Below are positions 12,075-24,055 of a stretch of DNA of 64,000 bases, one piece after another. The DNA lies in NCBI GenBank assembly GCA_038093515.1, contig JBBPSI010000068.1, positions 55,797-119,796 on the forward strand. Direction: 5' to 3'. The number at the start of each line of letters is the position of its first letter. Positions within the stretch are counted from its first letter, which is position 1. The stretch is from Butyriboletus loyo. Its lineage: Eukaryota; Basidiomycota; Agaricomycetes; Boletales; Boletaceae. A program made the position numbers and the translations under genes. The notes below the pieces were generated by a model, which was not told the DNA's origin, made no database searches, and worked only from the letters and a program-made list of their open reading frames with translations.

Positions 12075-14213
12075 ATGTTTTCCCTGTCTATCCTTACGTT
12101 TTCACTACTCCCTATCTCTAATGCGTTGTCGATCTCTAGGACTTTGGACTCGGCCGCAGAAGCCCCTGTCCTTGGATCTGTGAGTCAACTGCATATCGTG
12201 AACGATTTCATTGCGCCAGATGGGTTCAACCGATCGTGAGTTGGTGTTGATTGTCGCTTCTTAATACGTTCCTGACGTTCTGTAGAACGACTCTTGCCAA
12301 CGGCGTATTCCCTGGGCCTTTGATCCAGGCCAACAAGGTCAGGATTACGACAATATCTAGGTTGCTGTACTTACACCTTTCTAGAATGATCATTTTGCTA
12401 TTCAAATTATCAATGAACTCACGGATTCTAATATGCCTCTGGAAACCAGCATCGTAAGTAATTACATCTCGTTTTGCGAACCGCTTCCTCATGTACTCTC
12501 AAAAGCATTGGCACGGGCTCTTTCAGCGCAAGTCTAACTGGGCTGACGGTGTTGCATACATCACTCAGTGCCCACTTCGCCAGGATGAGGCGTTCACGGC
12601 CAAGTTCACTCCTAGAGGTCAAAGTGGAACATACTGGTACCATTCACATTATTCAACTCAATATTGTGACGGACTTCGAGGGCCACTGGTTCTCTATGAT
12701 CCTGAGGACCCTCTAGCATACTTGTACGACGTTGATGATGGTATGTTTACGTCAATTTTCTGTGCGCGCTTCATCTTATAACTCCATACAGAAAATACGG
12801 TTATCACTCTCTCTGATTGGTAAGCAAATTTCTATGCAACAAAAGACCTGGGCTGACTCGGATTTAGGTATCACACGCTCTCTACCCAACTTAACAACGT
12901 CCGCGGGGGAGTGGTCGCGGATTCGACCCTGATTAATGGCCGTGGTCGCTATCCTGGTGGACCAGCGGTTCCACTCTCTGTCATCAATGTTCGGCCAGGG
13001 TTACGGTATCGCTTCCGCTTGGTTGCCACGTCATGCGATCCTTTATTCAACTTCGCGATTGATGGTCATCGGATGACCATCATTGAGGTAGATGGGACTG
13101 AAGTGGTTCCCGTAGAGGTTGATTCGATACCCATCCTTGCTGGTCAGCGGTACTCCGTAGTTGTTACAGCAGACCAGCCTGTTGGGAACTATTGGATTCG
13201 TGCTCCGACCGACCAATCCATCACCTTCGAGGGCGGTCAAAATTCGGCCATTCTGCGATATGCAGGGGCACTAGACCAAGATCCTACGTCAGCACCTGGC
13301 CCATATGAACTCACGTTCGATGAGGGCAACCTTCACCCACTCATCCACCCAGGCGCTCCCGGGATACCGGAGATCGGAAAGGCGGATGTGAACCTAGTGC
13401 TTGCTCCTGGCTTCAACCCGCCTTCATTTACATTTAACAATGTGGCCTTCGTCAATCCGCCTATCCCTGTCCTTCTCCAGATTCTCAGTGGAGCAAGACA
13501 TCCTTCGGAACTACTGCCAAACGGAAGTGTCTATGAACTTCCTCGGAACAAGGTTATAGAAATAAGCTTCCCGAACCCTGCTGCAGCTCCTGGCGCCCCC
13601 GTGAGTGCTATGTTTACAAAACGACGCTCCATACTGACTCTGCGCGCGTTTTTTCTTCAGCACCCTATACACCTGCACGGTGTATGTGGTTCACTCCGTC
13701 TCCTTTTGTCTCCAACTGAACGTTTTTTCAGCACAATTTTGATGTTGTGAGGGTTGCGGGCAGCAATGTGACGAATTTCGTGAATCCTGTCCGGCGCGAC
13801 GTCGTGTCCATAGGCAGCAACGCTACTGATAACGTGACCATCCGTTTCACCACGAATAACCCGGGACCTTGGTTCCTTCACTGGTGAGCGATCACCCCGA
13901 GAGTCCTGTAAGATCGTGATCTCACGTGTCGATATCTAGCCACATCGACTGGCATCTCTACCAGTACGTCAACTTTAATGGATTAACATGATCGAGGACT
14001 CAACCTCGTGTATAGCGGATTCGCTGTCGTGATGGCAGAAGCACCGAAAGCAACGGCTCAACAAGAAGCTGCAGTAGTACCACGTATGTCCCTTCCCCCA
14101 CCCGTTCGTACAAACTGCGATGATTGATCGCTGCTCTCACAGCGGACTGGACACGAATGTGTCTCCCGGACACGGTCTGGGGACAAACACGCCTGGGGAC
14201 GCTCGGCAACTAG
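12075..14213 (+). CDS. Laccase 2 (secreted multicopper oxidase)
   Basis: Predicted 537 residues. Exons: 12075-12235, 12286-12337, 12385-12453, 12506-12740, 12792-12819, 12868-13600, 13661-13681, 13732-13883, 13940-13963, 14016-14083, 14143-14213. The signal peptide is [17 protein letters not shown]. Copper motifs: [16 protein letters not shown] with [16 protein letters not shown] plus HNFDVV, and HCHIDWHLYHGF, so all copper ligands are intact with axial Phe. Internal exon sizes of 52, 69, 235, 28, 21, 24 and 68 bases equal those of laccase 1, showing recent common descent by tandem duplication. The C terminus is short ([11 protein letters not shown] then about 11 residues), unlike the long tail of laccase 1. 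Confidence 0.94.
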
Positions 14214-14589
14214 GGGACACGCATGGTTAGGTTTTGAATTTACTTTCTTGAGCCGAGGTGCCAGCGTGCATCGAAACATCTGGGACATTGAGTTAGCTGT
14301 GCTATTACCGTATATACGAGATGAAGGATAACGGAAGAATAACTCGAGGTGTGTGTATAGCCGCAGCAAGTCCGAGTCCGAGTCCGAGTCGTCGCCCAGC
14401 GATCAAAAGAGTGCGACTTGCTGAAATTGAAAAAGAATAAGTCTCAGTTGATGGTGTGTCAACATTATTGTAGTGTTGGCGGAAGGTGAAGTTACCTCCA
14501 TTATGACGAGGTCCAGGCACCGTGTACCTCAAATGAGGGGCGGGAGCGGACAAAACCTTCCTTTGATGCTAGTGGTTCCACAGCCACAC

Positions 14590-14760
14590 TTTCGTTTTCA
14601 CAATATACACTTTGAGTTCCCATCCATTGCTTCCTGCTTTCATTTTTTTCATTTTTCATTTACATCTTCACCCACCCCTTTGCATTTCTTCGTTTTCCAT
14701 TTATCCTTTCATTATTTTATTTTTATTTTTATTCATGTTTTCGTTCACCCTTTCGCGTGG
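14590..14760. repeat. Pyrimidine-rich low-complexity tract
   Basis: The plus strand is dominated by T and C in TTTCAT, TTTTCG and TTTATTTT-like words. A purine-rich tract with complementary words (GAAAACGAAAACG) follows 1.1 kb later, so the two could pair as degenerate inverted repeats. Confidence 0.6.
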
Positions 14761-15062
14761 TGATTCCGAACTCCCTCTCCATATATAGCGATGTCGATGA
14801 CTCTTTTGGATCCAATACATCCTGATATGCATACAGGGCTTCAATCGGGCTTTTGAAAGCTTCGGCGGACGATGCACGAGCCTTGCCTCGTGGAAAACTT
14901 GACTGGTGATTTTTCGCCCCCCTCTCAAACCAACACTACAATCACTGACTGCATTTTTTTCACGTTAATCGTTGTCGCAGTGTGTACGTGCTCGTGCTCG
15001 TGCACATGCAATCGCCGGGGCTGGCCAGTGAGGTGGTGAGGGTGAGACGAGGGCAGGCGCCG

Positions 15063-15110
15063 GGCGAGCGTACGAGCGAATGAACGTGAGCCGATGCTCT
15101 CACGTTCATC
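15063..15110. repeat. Hairpin-forming inverted repeat
   Basis: GAATGAACGTGAG and CTCTCACGTTCATCC are near reverse complements separated by about six bases. Flanking GCGAGCGTACGAGC and CTTCGTGCGCC extend the stem imperfectly. Confidence 0.6.
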
Positions 15111-15119
15111 CCTTCGTGC

Positions 15120-15500
15120 GCCAAGTGGGTGGGGCTGGAAAAGTGGGTGGGTTGGGCGCGAGCATGAACGGGTAGGTTGGGGGATGAACGGTGCGTGCAT
15201 ACGATGGGTGGAGTGGGCGCGTGATGGCGTTTGGTCGACAATTGCGACAAGGTTGGGTGGCTGCGTGTACAAACGGCGTATGCGATGGTGGTGTTGGGCG
15301 CATGTAATGGAGTTGGCAGTGGGGTGGCCGTGTGCGATGGGGTTGGGTGCGGTGGGGTTGGGTGGCTGGGCATGACGCCTCGGTGGGTCGCAACGCAACG
15401 CAAAGCCAAACCCGCCGTGAGGGTACGGGTATGGGTACCTGATCCGGCCATATCCCCACCCGTACCCTTACCCGTGACAGAACCTATGCACACACACACG
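15120..15500. repeat. GT-rich minisatellite-like block
   Basis: Strong strand asymmetry with repeated GGGTTGGGTG, GTGGGTGG and GGTTGGGTGG words. Near 15420-15475 an inverted repeat pairs GAGGGTACGGGTATGGG with CCCGTACCCTTACCC. Open frames on both strands here reflect composition only. Confidence 0.6.
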
Positions 15501-15784
15501 AGCGTCGGGGGGTGGTGCTCAGGTGAGTCGTTTGGTGCCCTGGCAGGTCATTCAGCGGGTGGGCGGGTTAGTTGGAGTGCTAGTAAATTGTTTGGTGCAC
15601 TGGAAAGCCCTTGGGAGCATGTTTGAGTGCGGGAATCCTTTATCGCGTAGGTGGGACGGTTGGTGAGTTACCTGGGCTTGAGTTTTCAATGATCATGGTT
15701 GTAAGACAGAGTGATAGCAAGCATGGCCAAATTTGGTGCCGACAAAATGATCACGTGACTCTGTGAACGTTCTGTATCATATAT

Positions 15785-15960
15785 TCTAAAAATTAAAATT
15801 AAAATATACACGAAACGACGAAACGAAAAGATGAAAGCGAAAAAATGGAAAAAGAAACATGAAATGAAAACGAAAACGGAACTATGAGAACGGAAAAATG
15901 ACAATGAAAAACTAACGAAAACGAAAACGAAAAAACGAAAAGGTGAAAACAAAAGCAAAT
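15785..15960. repeat. Purine-rich low-complexity tract
   Basis: The plus strand consists mostly of GAAAACGAAAACGAAA and GAAACATGAAATG words, with long purine runs broken by single C or T. The composition is complementary to the tract at 14590-14760. Confidence 0.6.
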
Positions 15961-16514
15961 GGAGTCACCGATGATCAATTCAGTGTGATTTGAATCCCCC
16001 AAAAAACCACTGTCCCGCCTCAAGTCACGGTACGTTTTGTTGAATGCACTATCGAACGTGATGATATCCAGTTTATAGATAATTTGTACACACCATTGAT
16101 CCTTTTCAACTTCCATTGAGGCTCAATCCACCTAGTCTGGTGACCGGACCGTATCCGATATCGACGATTTGCCTCATCGGAATTTATGTACGATTTGGTC
16201 AACTACACTGCACCTAAACAGTGCCACTGAGAGGCTGTGCTCTGCTCAACATGTCATTTCCAAAAAAAAAAAGTCGGAGTCCATCTTTAGATTGCTAAGC
16301 GTGTGTAGAGGCATTTCCTCGATAGGCTTCCTGGACCCGGCGTCAAGGGATCTACCTGGAGATACGTCTTGAATGGCAGCCAGACACTCGGTAGGTATGA
16401 AGCTGTTGACTGTCACTCGGGAGTTGAATTGCTGACTGATCGGCTAACTACGGTCTCGCTACAACGATTCGATATATGAAGAATTGATCAAGCAACCCTC
16501 GTAGATTGTTTGCC

Positions 16515-16690
16515 GTGACGCCACATACACGAACACAGCTTCGCGATTGCTGTGGTTGTCCATCTATCTTAGTGGCCGTCGTCTGGTGTGCTACGAAGCA
16601 TGTATCCACTGATTTATCCGAGCCACTGCGTAGACATCGGTAATGACCCGATTCCCTCTCTGGCTACGAAACTAATATGCCTGCTGTTAC
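16515..16690. repeat. Dispersed repeat related to 11580-11830
   Basis: Shared words in the same order include GACGCCACATACAC, CGATTGCTGTGG, TGTCCATCTATCTTA-like sequence, CACTGATTTATCCGAG and TCGGTAATG. It has one copy of the unit that is doubled upstream of laccase 2, suggesting a duplicated intergenic block carried along with the laccases. Confidence 0.65.
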
Positions 16691-17632
16691 GGTCCTGGGT
16701 TCCGGAATGGTTCTTGGTGCATGTTTCAGCGTCATCACTGTGCTGATCCGAGCCGGAATGGCTGGCTGGCTGGGTAGCGTATCAATGCTCGATAGAGTTG
16801 AGGTCCTGAGCCTCAATGAGGATTAAGAAACTAATTTAGGTGGAGTGATGTTCCTGGCCCGGCCTGTGTGATTAATTCAGGCCAGGTCCAGGCCGGCAGG
16901 CCGTGCCTTTGTCTAATATGGCATGGGAAATACCGGTTTGCCGGAATACCAAATAATGACAACTGATCATTCATTTCCACCTGCTGAAGCCATACTGTAC
17001 AGCAACACATATGCAGTTTTCAATTTGGGTGTGAACATTTATATTTATCTAATGGACTTACAGAGCTACGAGTCTACATTACTAAATACGGTAATACCTT
17101 CGTCGGTGCCACTTACACTCGCAGTTACTCGATCAAGGCACGGCTCGTTTGCGCTCATGTTGAAAGTCTTTGCAACTGTTGGGTTTGCTCCTGGCTCTAT
17201 CCTGACTTGACACGATCGTCTTGTCGTTGTGCTACTTCGTATATCCTTTTGGAAGTTCTAGTGCACTGTGGAATTTACCTGACAGGTGCACTTTGTTGCA
17301 TGGCTTGCTCAGCTGCCATCTGCAGCCCTCCTTGGTGAAATTTTCGCCTCAAGTGTCCGTTGACGTGTTCTGACGTGTTCTTTGACTTCTCTGGTTAGTT
17401 CCCCATGTCCCTGTCATGGTAGATACTCCCGATGCATCTGTTTCGGTTGAGGTATAACCAATGTCGACGCTCATAACCCCACTCCTCTCGCCCTCGAGCT
17501 CGATGCTCTGGGGCTTTTCTTGACATTTCATGGGCTTGTCAAGTGGCTTCGGCGGTTCATGTGTGTCATGTGAGATGTGCTTATTGTTTTCTACAGTGCT
17601 CATCGTCGTTTTTCTAACTTGAGGCCATGGCC

Positions 17633-17690
17633 TGCCAATCAGTAAAACGGTTGCTGGTTCCCGATGCGGTAGCCGAGTGTAGCCGAGGGG
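17633..17690 (-). repeat. Dispersed repeat, copy A (inverted relative to copy B)
   Basis: Read on the minus strand, CACTCGGCTACCGCATCGGG followed by AACCAGCAACCGTTTTACTG closely matches the plus strand at 22385-22442. The match is about 50-60 bases long with a few substitutions. The GTAGCCGAGTGTAGCCGAG core also links it to the palindrome at 1701-1769. Confidence 0.7.
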
Positions 17691-19589
17691 TCGGGCCAAT
17701 TTCGGGGGGCTTGGCCTAGCTTGCAATGCGCCCTTGGGTCAGGGCTTTCATGCCAAGCCAGGGTCAAAACATCACTATTCGGGTGTATACAAGGCGTCAG
17801 CTGAGCGATATTGCTTTGATAGGCCATGCTAGATTGGTCCGGTAGTACGACGAAGTTATGAACTACGTATGGTTTATAATGCGATTATCACTACTTTTGT
17901 CGGTGCACCTACGCGCGTCGTGCGACTTATGTGTCGTGTAAACACCATGTTTCCCAGCTGTTGATTCGGAGATAGGCTGGTCTTTGGTGTGTCATACACG
18001 GCAACGACTCGCTAATTCCGGTTGGTGCCACGGCATTCCGGGTCGGACGCATAATGGACTGGCCGCACGTGGAGCGCCATTGTTATTGCATGATAACGAC
18101 TCGGACAGAAGATACGCACCCGCTCGTAGCACGACACCCGGAAGCGACAACTTAGTGGCAACCAAGTAGCCCATCACTATATTATAGATCCGGCACGAGG
18201 CCCTGCTGAATATAGACGTCGATGCTGAGCCACCAAGGGAACCAAAACAAAAGTCTCTTGGTGGAATAGATCTGGCTTGGGGGCTTCAATTGCCGGTCCT
18301 TCGGGATTCGAAAGCACCGCGGAGGTATCTCAGTAAAATGACGCGGCGTTTCACCCGATCCGTATGTACCGCCATCTGCTGCCTGTGCCTCGGCCCAATT
18401 CAAGCGCGTTGGAATGATGGGCGCTTCGTTTCGTTTCGCTTTTTCTTTTTTGGCAAGACCCTTAGTTACGCTGAACGTTCCAGTGATTATCCGACATGCA
18501 AGTCACTTGAAGGTCTGGAATGGCCGCAAACCGCCCAACTACGCCGGATGATCAGAGATGATTATGGGCGCAAGGGGCTGATACTCCAAAGGTTTGCGAC
18601 ACCACCCTACTACGAGCAGAAGCAGCCATAATAGGTGGCCCCACGCTAGCACACAGCAACAGATCAATCGATGTGCATCTACAATGTACACACCTGGATT
18701 AGTTGGTCAACGGGCCATGTTCAGGGCGAATATGGGATCTATGACTTGGTTGATACGGTCGGCGATTTTAAGGCTTTACATCACGGCGGCCAGACCTACA
18801 CCGTGCGTGAGTATCGGAATGCTGGAGACTAAGTATGGAGAGGTGATACCATCATGTGTTCCTGCTAAAGTCTTGCTATTGTGACAATACATACATACCA
18901 GGGGTGCGGGCGTAGTGCGACCAAATCAGTGTCGCCATCAAATGGTTTCTTCTGTTCCAGTTCCTTGGCTCGGCGGGTCCGCATTTGAACCCAGCTGCTG
19001 CCCCTAGGTCATATTCGTACTGCCAGGTCGGCCAAGGACTCCGCGTATATTAAAGATTTAGAAGGCTGCATTCGGTGGCGTGAGAATTATGAGGAAACAT
19101 GCTCTGATCTCGTGAAAATGACAACGTCAGGTTGCTATTTGTAGCGTACTCGGCCGATGGTCTATCAACTTTTACATTCGTACCCACAGCCATGACAAAC
19201 GATGGAATAACCTTTGCCATCATCGCTACACACTGCACACTGCACGGTCGTATCGTGCTCGGTACTACGGCTCGTTACTTGGATACGATTTGAGTGATGG
19301 ATTGGTTGCCGACTTTCGCAGTGGCATTCAACGGGTAAGCTTAAATAGCCCGCCGACAACAAATTTGCGAATTTGAAGCGCTCTGATTTCATTGCGGCGT
19401 TAAGTGGCGTTCCTTTACTAGGGTGCAGCTTGGCAGCTGGCGTTGCCAATCCCCTGAAATTCATCAAGAATTAGCACGTATGGCACTGCTTGACATACTG
19501 CTCTCAGGGGAAGGTCATCGTTCGCGACAGTCCAGGTAACCGAGATCGTCCCGATTTACGGCCCTGTTATGCTCGGAGCGTAATTGACA

Positions 19590-19597
19590 CATAAAAG
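19590..19597 (+). promoter_or_regulatory. TATA-like box of laccase 3
   Basis: CATAAAAG lies about 113 bp upstream of the laccase 3 ATG. It is less canonical and more distant than the laccase 2 box. Confidence 0.4.
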
Positions 19598-19709
19598 CGA
19601 GGGGCCCCAAAGCAAACCCTCGTTATTTTTCAACCAACCATTTATTCACCTGCCTTCGTTGCTCAGTCTCCAGTGAGCATTCGCTGTGGGCGATATTGCG
19701 TTCCCTATA

Positions 19710-21874
19710 ATGTATACTCTCTTGTTCCCCTTCCTTTCATTTTTCTCGATCACCCATGCCGCGTCCATCGTCTCAATTTCCACAACCAATCCTCTGCCAC
19801 ATCCCAATGTTGTCGGACCCGTCACTAACCTAACGATTTCCAATGGGATGATTGCACCGGATGGTTTCTTGCGCTCGTAGGTCATCTTTCAATCGTTCGT
19901 TCCTTTGTATTGATGCCATTCCAGGACCACACTTGCTGGAGGCACTTTCCCTGGACCGCTAATCAAGGCTTACAAAGTGTGTTCATTGTTCATTGACGAT
20001 AGTTGCTGCTCGACTGATTGAAATTCAATCATAGGGAGAGAGTTTTGCACTCAATGTAGTCAATGAGTTGAAAGATCCAGAGATGTGGCTGAGTACCAGT
20101 GTGGTATGTATCGAGGAACTCGACCAGAATTCAGCGGCATTCATACCTCCTTCAGCATTGGCACGGAATCTTTCAAAATGGTACAAACGAAGTTGATGGT
20201 ACATCGTTTGTCACGCAATGTCCGGTCAGCCAGAATCACTCCTTCCTCCACCGATTTGCTGCGCCGAACCAAGCGGGGACGTTTTGGTATCATTCACACT
20301 ATTCTGCTCAAACTTGTGACGGGTTGAGAGGGCCTCTCGTCATATATGATCCTGATGATCCTTATAGAGACTTATATGATGTGGATGATGGTAAGTGGAC
20401 ACCCTGAAGTCGGAATTTTTGTAACGAAATCGTTTTCTAGAGACAACTGTGATCACCCTTGCAGACTGGTAAGTTTTGTGTTGTGTGTTCATGGTTCAGA
20501 TTGTTTCACGTACCAAGGTATCATATCCCTTCTCCAGTGTTGGCCTACATCATTGGTGTCAATGCAAATTCCTCGGTTATCAACGGGCTTGGTCGTTACG
20601 CAGGTGGACCCCAGTCACAGCTCGCTGTTGTTAATGTCGAGTATGGCAAGCGTTACCGCTTCCGTTTGGTTGCGATGTCTTGCGATCCAAATTTCCAGTT
20701 CTCCATCGATGGTCACAACATGACCGTCATCGAAGCTGATGGAGTTTTGACGGAGCCACTCCTTGTAGATTCGCTCCAGATACTCGCTGGGCAACGCTAC
20801 TCTATTGTCGTGAACGCTACGCAGCCAGTCGGTAACTACTGGATACGGGCCCTGCCAAACACCCCTGGCTCAACCTTCGCCGGTGGACTCAGCTCCGCCA
20901 TTCTGCGATATAGCGGCGCGCCAAGCCAAGACCCAACGACCAACCCAAGGCCGAGCGTGATGCCTCTTTTGGAACAGAATTTACATGCTCTTACTAATCC
21001 AGGAGCACCTGGCGTCCCCGCGTATGGGCAAGCGGATATCAATATTGTGATCACCGCCGACAATATTGGAGGTGTATTTTATATGAATGGTGTTCGGTAC
21101 CGGCCTCCGAGTGTACCCGTGCTGTTGCAGGTCTTGAGTGGTGCTCAACAAGCGACCAGCCTCTTGCCATCTGGGAGTGTGTATGTTTTGGAACCAAACA
21201 AGGTTGTTGAGGTGACAATGAAGTCTGCTGGCATTAGCGGCCCTGTGAGCTCCTATCCTTCATTGTTTGTATGCAGTTACTTACAAAGGTTCAGCACCCC
21301 ATCCACCTTCATGGGGTTCGTACATCGCCAAGGAGCTGTTCGCACGTCTGACTTGATATACAGCATGCTTTCGATGTTGTTCAAAGTGCAGGTGGAAATC
21401 TGACCACCTTCAACTACAAAAACCCCGTCCGTCGAGACACGGCCTCCTCTGGCATACAAGGGCAACAAATGGTTTTCCGATTTGTGACAGACAATGCCGG
21501 CCCATGGTTCCTGCACTGGTACGGTCACTTGTCATCTCCGATGCGTCACTCATTCTGATATTCTCATTTAGCCATATTGACTGGCATCTGGAAGCGTTAG
21601 TGCCTTTTCATTGTCACGTTATGAAAGCTTGCTCATGAGTTTTTAGTGGCTTTGCTGTCGTGATGGCTGAAAATCCTGTGGGAGTGAGTAGTCATCTCGG
21701 CAAGATTCCCGGTGAGCGCCTTCGCCACTTCCTTGAATTCATCTTACATGCATCCGAACAGAATCATGGGACCACCTGTGCCCGATATACAATTCGCTGT
21801 CCCCATCACAGCTAGGAGCTGTGAACGCCAAGCAACAGGCTGCTAACATCACCACGTTGCTGATTCCGAACTAA
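19710..21874 (+). CDS. Laccase 3 (secreted multicopper oxidase)
   Basis: Predicted 551 residues. Exons: 19710-19876, 19925-19976, 20035-20103, 20156-20390, 20441-20468, 20518-21244, 21295-21315, 21364-21518, 21572-21595, 21647-21711, 21762-21874. The signal peptide is [17 protein letters not shown]. Copper motifs: [16 protein letters not shown] with [16 protein letters not shown] plus HAFDVV, and [12 protein letters not shown]; copper ligands are intact with axial Phe. The usual Tyr of QYCDG is Thr. The start of exon 6 ([20 protein letters not shown]) is typical for fungal laccases. Exon sizes again follow the 52-69-235-28-(727)-21-155-24 plan. It lies 5.5 kb downstream of laccase 2, in the same orientation. 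Confidence 0.94.
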
Positions 21875-23338
21875 TAATGATAATGTGAATCGGAAGGTTC
21901 GTTTAGGGACATTGGACATTCTACCGGTTATGGACTGTAGGTAGTATAATACCCTGGTTTAAATAATCTGTTTGCTGTGCGTCGTCTTATTTTGTCTCGC
22001 TGGCCACATAGGAATCGGTCGGAATAAGGGGAAACCTAAGACTTTGAACCATTCTGCACTCAATGGTGCCTGGTACAGCCGAGGACGGCCAAACGCGGCT
22101 CTTAGAGTTGAGAATGTTCCTCGATGCCTCTAAAGGCACCATATGACCCTGTCAAGGCTGTGGGCCACTATCGGGCAGGTACACATATGAAGGATCATAT
22201 GGTCACCAAGGCGAGATAAGGAAGTGAAGTCATGTGCCCCTTGTTAAAGCAGTGCATCATCATATCGGAGAGGCCAAGCATCAAATCTGCCAAGTTGTTC
22301 TGGGCGACCTCTCTCCTCTTGTGGTTAGTAGGATGCAATTGAGCGGTACTACTCAGTGAAATGGTTGGTGGTCAGAACCAACGGCTAGTAGTCTGTAGCA
22401 CTCGACTACCATCGGGAACCAGTAACTGTTTTACTGATATGATTGTCGCTGAACACAAACGCTCTGCCTGGTACTCTTGCTATTCTCCCAAGGTCAGGCT
22501 ACCCAAGACGTTTCTGACCGTGATGATGATTAGTATGTACTCGTCTGCGGTAGCCCCATGAACCTGCGATGCTTGTACACCGACCGCGGCTCCAGGACAG
22601 TTGTGCTGGCACCATTGCAGACCCGAATGAAACGTATAACCCGCGCTCCCAGATGCGCCATGCTATCTCGGCGTTGTAACGCGAGAGAGCACGCGACCTT
22701 CCCGGGTATACCGATACTCACTGACATGGGGTGGCGGGGGGATACATGGCCTGGAATCTCTAAGCGCTGTGACGGACACAATTAGTTAAATTGCTCATAG
22801 ATTACCCTAACGACTGGGATTTCTCGGGGCTTGGGTGGGGTGATGCCGTGGAAGCAACATGATTCATGCAGTAATGGAAGGAGCATTTGCGACTGGAGGG
22901 CGTTTCCGAAGGTCGCAGAACGCTCTGAAGGCATGTGACCATATGGTGATTTAGCGGCAACTGTATGTAATGTTGGGTCTGTAGGCCCTTAATGACTACG
23001 GCGATCATTGCAGTACTCTCAGGTTGGTCTCAAGTCTCCGAACAGCCTTCCAAGCCCCACTCCGCCGCTCCCCCCATCTATATCGCCCAAGCGTTCACCC
23101 GACATCTAATCTGAAACACCCGATGCTCATCCTCTTTGCTCCCACCGGCGTTCACCGTTTTTAAGAAGGTACTCGCTCCTCGAAGGCGGTCATCGCCGCT
23201 TGGAACTGAGAGTCCTGGATCACCCTCTATTCCGTACGGGTAACAGTTAGTTCTGTCTCGGTCCGGTCTCGGATATATCGCTATTGTTACTGGTTTGACC
23301 GCTTTCAATCGAGGCTGACGCATTGGAGACTTCGATAG
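21875..23338. other. Intergenic after laccase 3
   Basis: No supported gene. Contains the dispersed repeat at 22385-22442 and a small hairpin around 22361-22382 (GGTTGGTGGTCAGAACCAAC). Open frames on both strands near 22530-22785 and 23078-23470 lack family signals. Confidence 0.4.
22385..22442 (+). repeat. Dispersed repeat, copy B
   Basis: Matches the reverse complement of 17633-17690 through CACTCGACTACCATCGGG and AACCAGTAACTGTTTTACTG. The repeats flank laccase 3 in opposite orientation, 4.7 kb apart. Confidence 0.7.
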
Positions 23339-24055
23339 ATGAATAATCCCATCGTAGAACAACGCTGGGCGATTGCCATGGCGGAGACGGTCTGCGTTGC
23401 GGGTTGCACTTGTATTTTCTGCACTAGACGTTCGGTATGTATTAGATCGCTTGCTCGGATCACAGCTCACATTTCGTCACAGGACACTGATGCTCGAGCA
23501 GATCACACATGCACCACACCGAGATCTCACCCACGAAGGCATGTTCGCCGTTCGTTGCCTTCTACGGGTAGCGTCATGGAAGTGCTGTACCCATCATCAT
23601 ATCTGGGCACCCCTCCTGCCTTTCCTGATCCCCCTTCGTATCTTCCGGGAGACACACAACCTTCCACTGCTCAAGAGAATTACAGAGAACGAACGGAACG
23701 CACTCCGCTGATCTCCTCGACAGTGGCTACCGTAGGGGGAACGCTCGCACCATCAGGTTATCACGATCCCCTAGTCGAGGAACCCTCACTGACGGGAGTC
23801 CCATCCCCGGGAGCTCATTGTGGGAGAGTCCCACCGGCCGAGCCCAATGCTCCTGTCGTCGGCTTAGGCATTGGTGTCTTCGAAGAGGTTGAACCACCAC
23901 CTGCTTATTCCCGCTTCGACGAAAGTCGGTCACGTCTCCCCGTCGCTTCGGATTTGCTGGGGCCGTATCCGCATTTTTCGGTGTTTAATCATCTACGCGA
24001 TGAAGGATGGAGCGGCAGTTTGGAAGCGGCAAAAAACAACCGATCACCGACATAG
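23339..24055 (+). CDS. Uncharacterised protein with two PPxY motifs
   Basis: A continuous frame of 238 codons; the true start could also be the ATG at 23378. Codons 34-49 carry GT and AG ends of a possible 48-base intron that keeps frame either way. The body is Pro/Ser-rich with PPSY and PPAY motifs, which in yeast recruit Rsp5/Nedd4-type ubiquitin ligases through WW domains. The end, PHFSVFNHLRDEGWSGSLEA, is not recognised. No membrane segment or catalytic domain is visible. An upstream exon cannot be excluded. Confidence 0.45.
   Translation: MNNPIVEQRWAIAMAETVCVAGCTCIFCTRRSVCIRSLARITAHISSQDTDARADHTCTTPRSHPRRHVRRSLPSTGSVMEVLYPSSYLGTPPAFPDPPSYLPGDTQPSTAQENYRERTERTPLISSTVATVGGTLAPSGYHDPLVEEPSLTGVPSPGAHCGRVPPAEPNAPVVGLGIGVFEEVEPPPAYSRFDESRSRLPVASDLLGPYPHFSVFNHLRDEGWSGSLEAAKNNRSPT

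Larger units (their letters stand above)
14214..19589. other. 5.4 kb repeat-rich intergenic region
   Basis: No gene supported. It holds pyrimidine-rich and purine-rich tracts (14590-14760, 15785-15960), a hairpin near 15063-15110, a GT-rich block with its own inverted repeat, and two dispersed repeat copies. A minus-strand frame at 19165-19467 (with VQCAVCSDDGKGYSIVCHGCGYEC) looks protein-like but lacks support as a gene. A hexamer run AGTCCG x4 lies near 14368-14390. Confidence 0.5.

Noticed and set aside
14925..15626. Several overlapping long frames on both strands (His/Pro/Thr-rich or Trp/Gly/Val-rich)
   Set aside because: They arise from GT/CA-rich low-complexity DNA; all six frames are open by composition.
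17984..18177. Mutually antisense 61-codon frames suggesting a palindrome or small gene
   Set aside because: The arms do not pair convincingly when aligned, and neither frame has coding character.
22530..22785. Overlapping plus and minus frames resembling a small gene
   Set aside because: Neither shows a domain, hydrophobic leader or splice logic, and both lie in repeat-flanked DNA.
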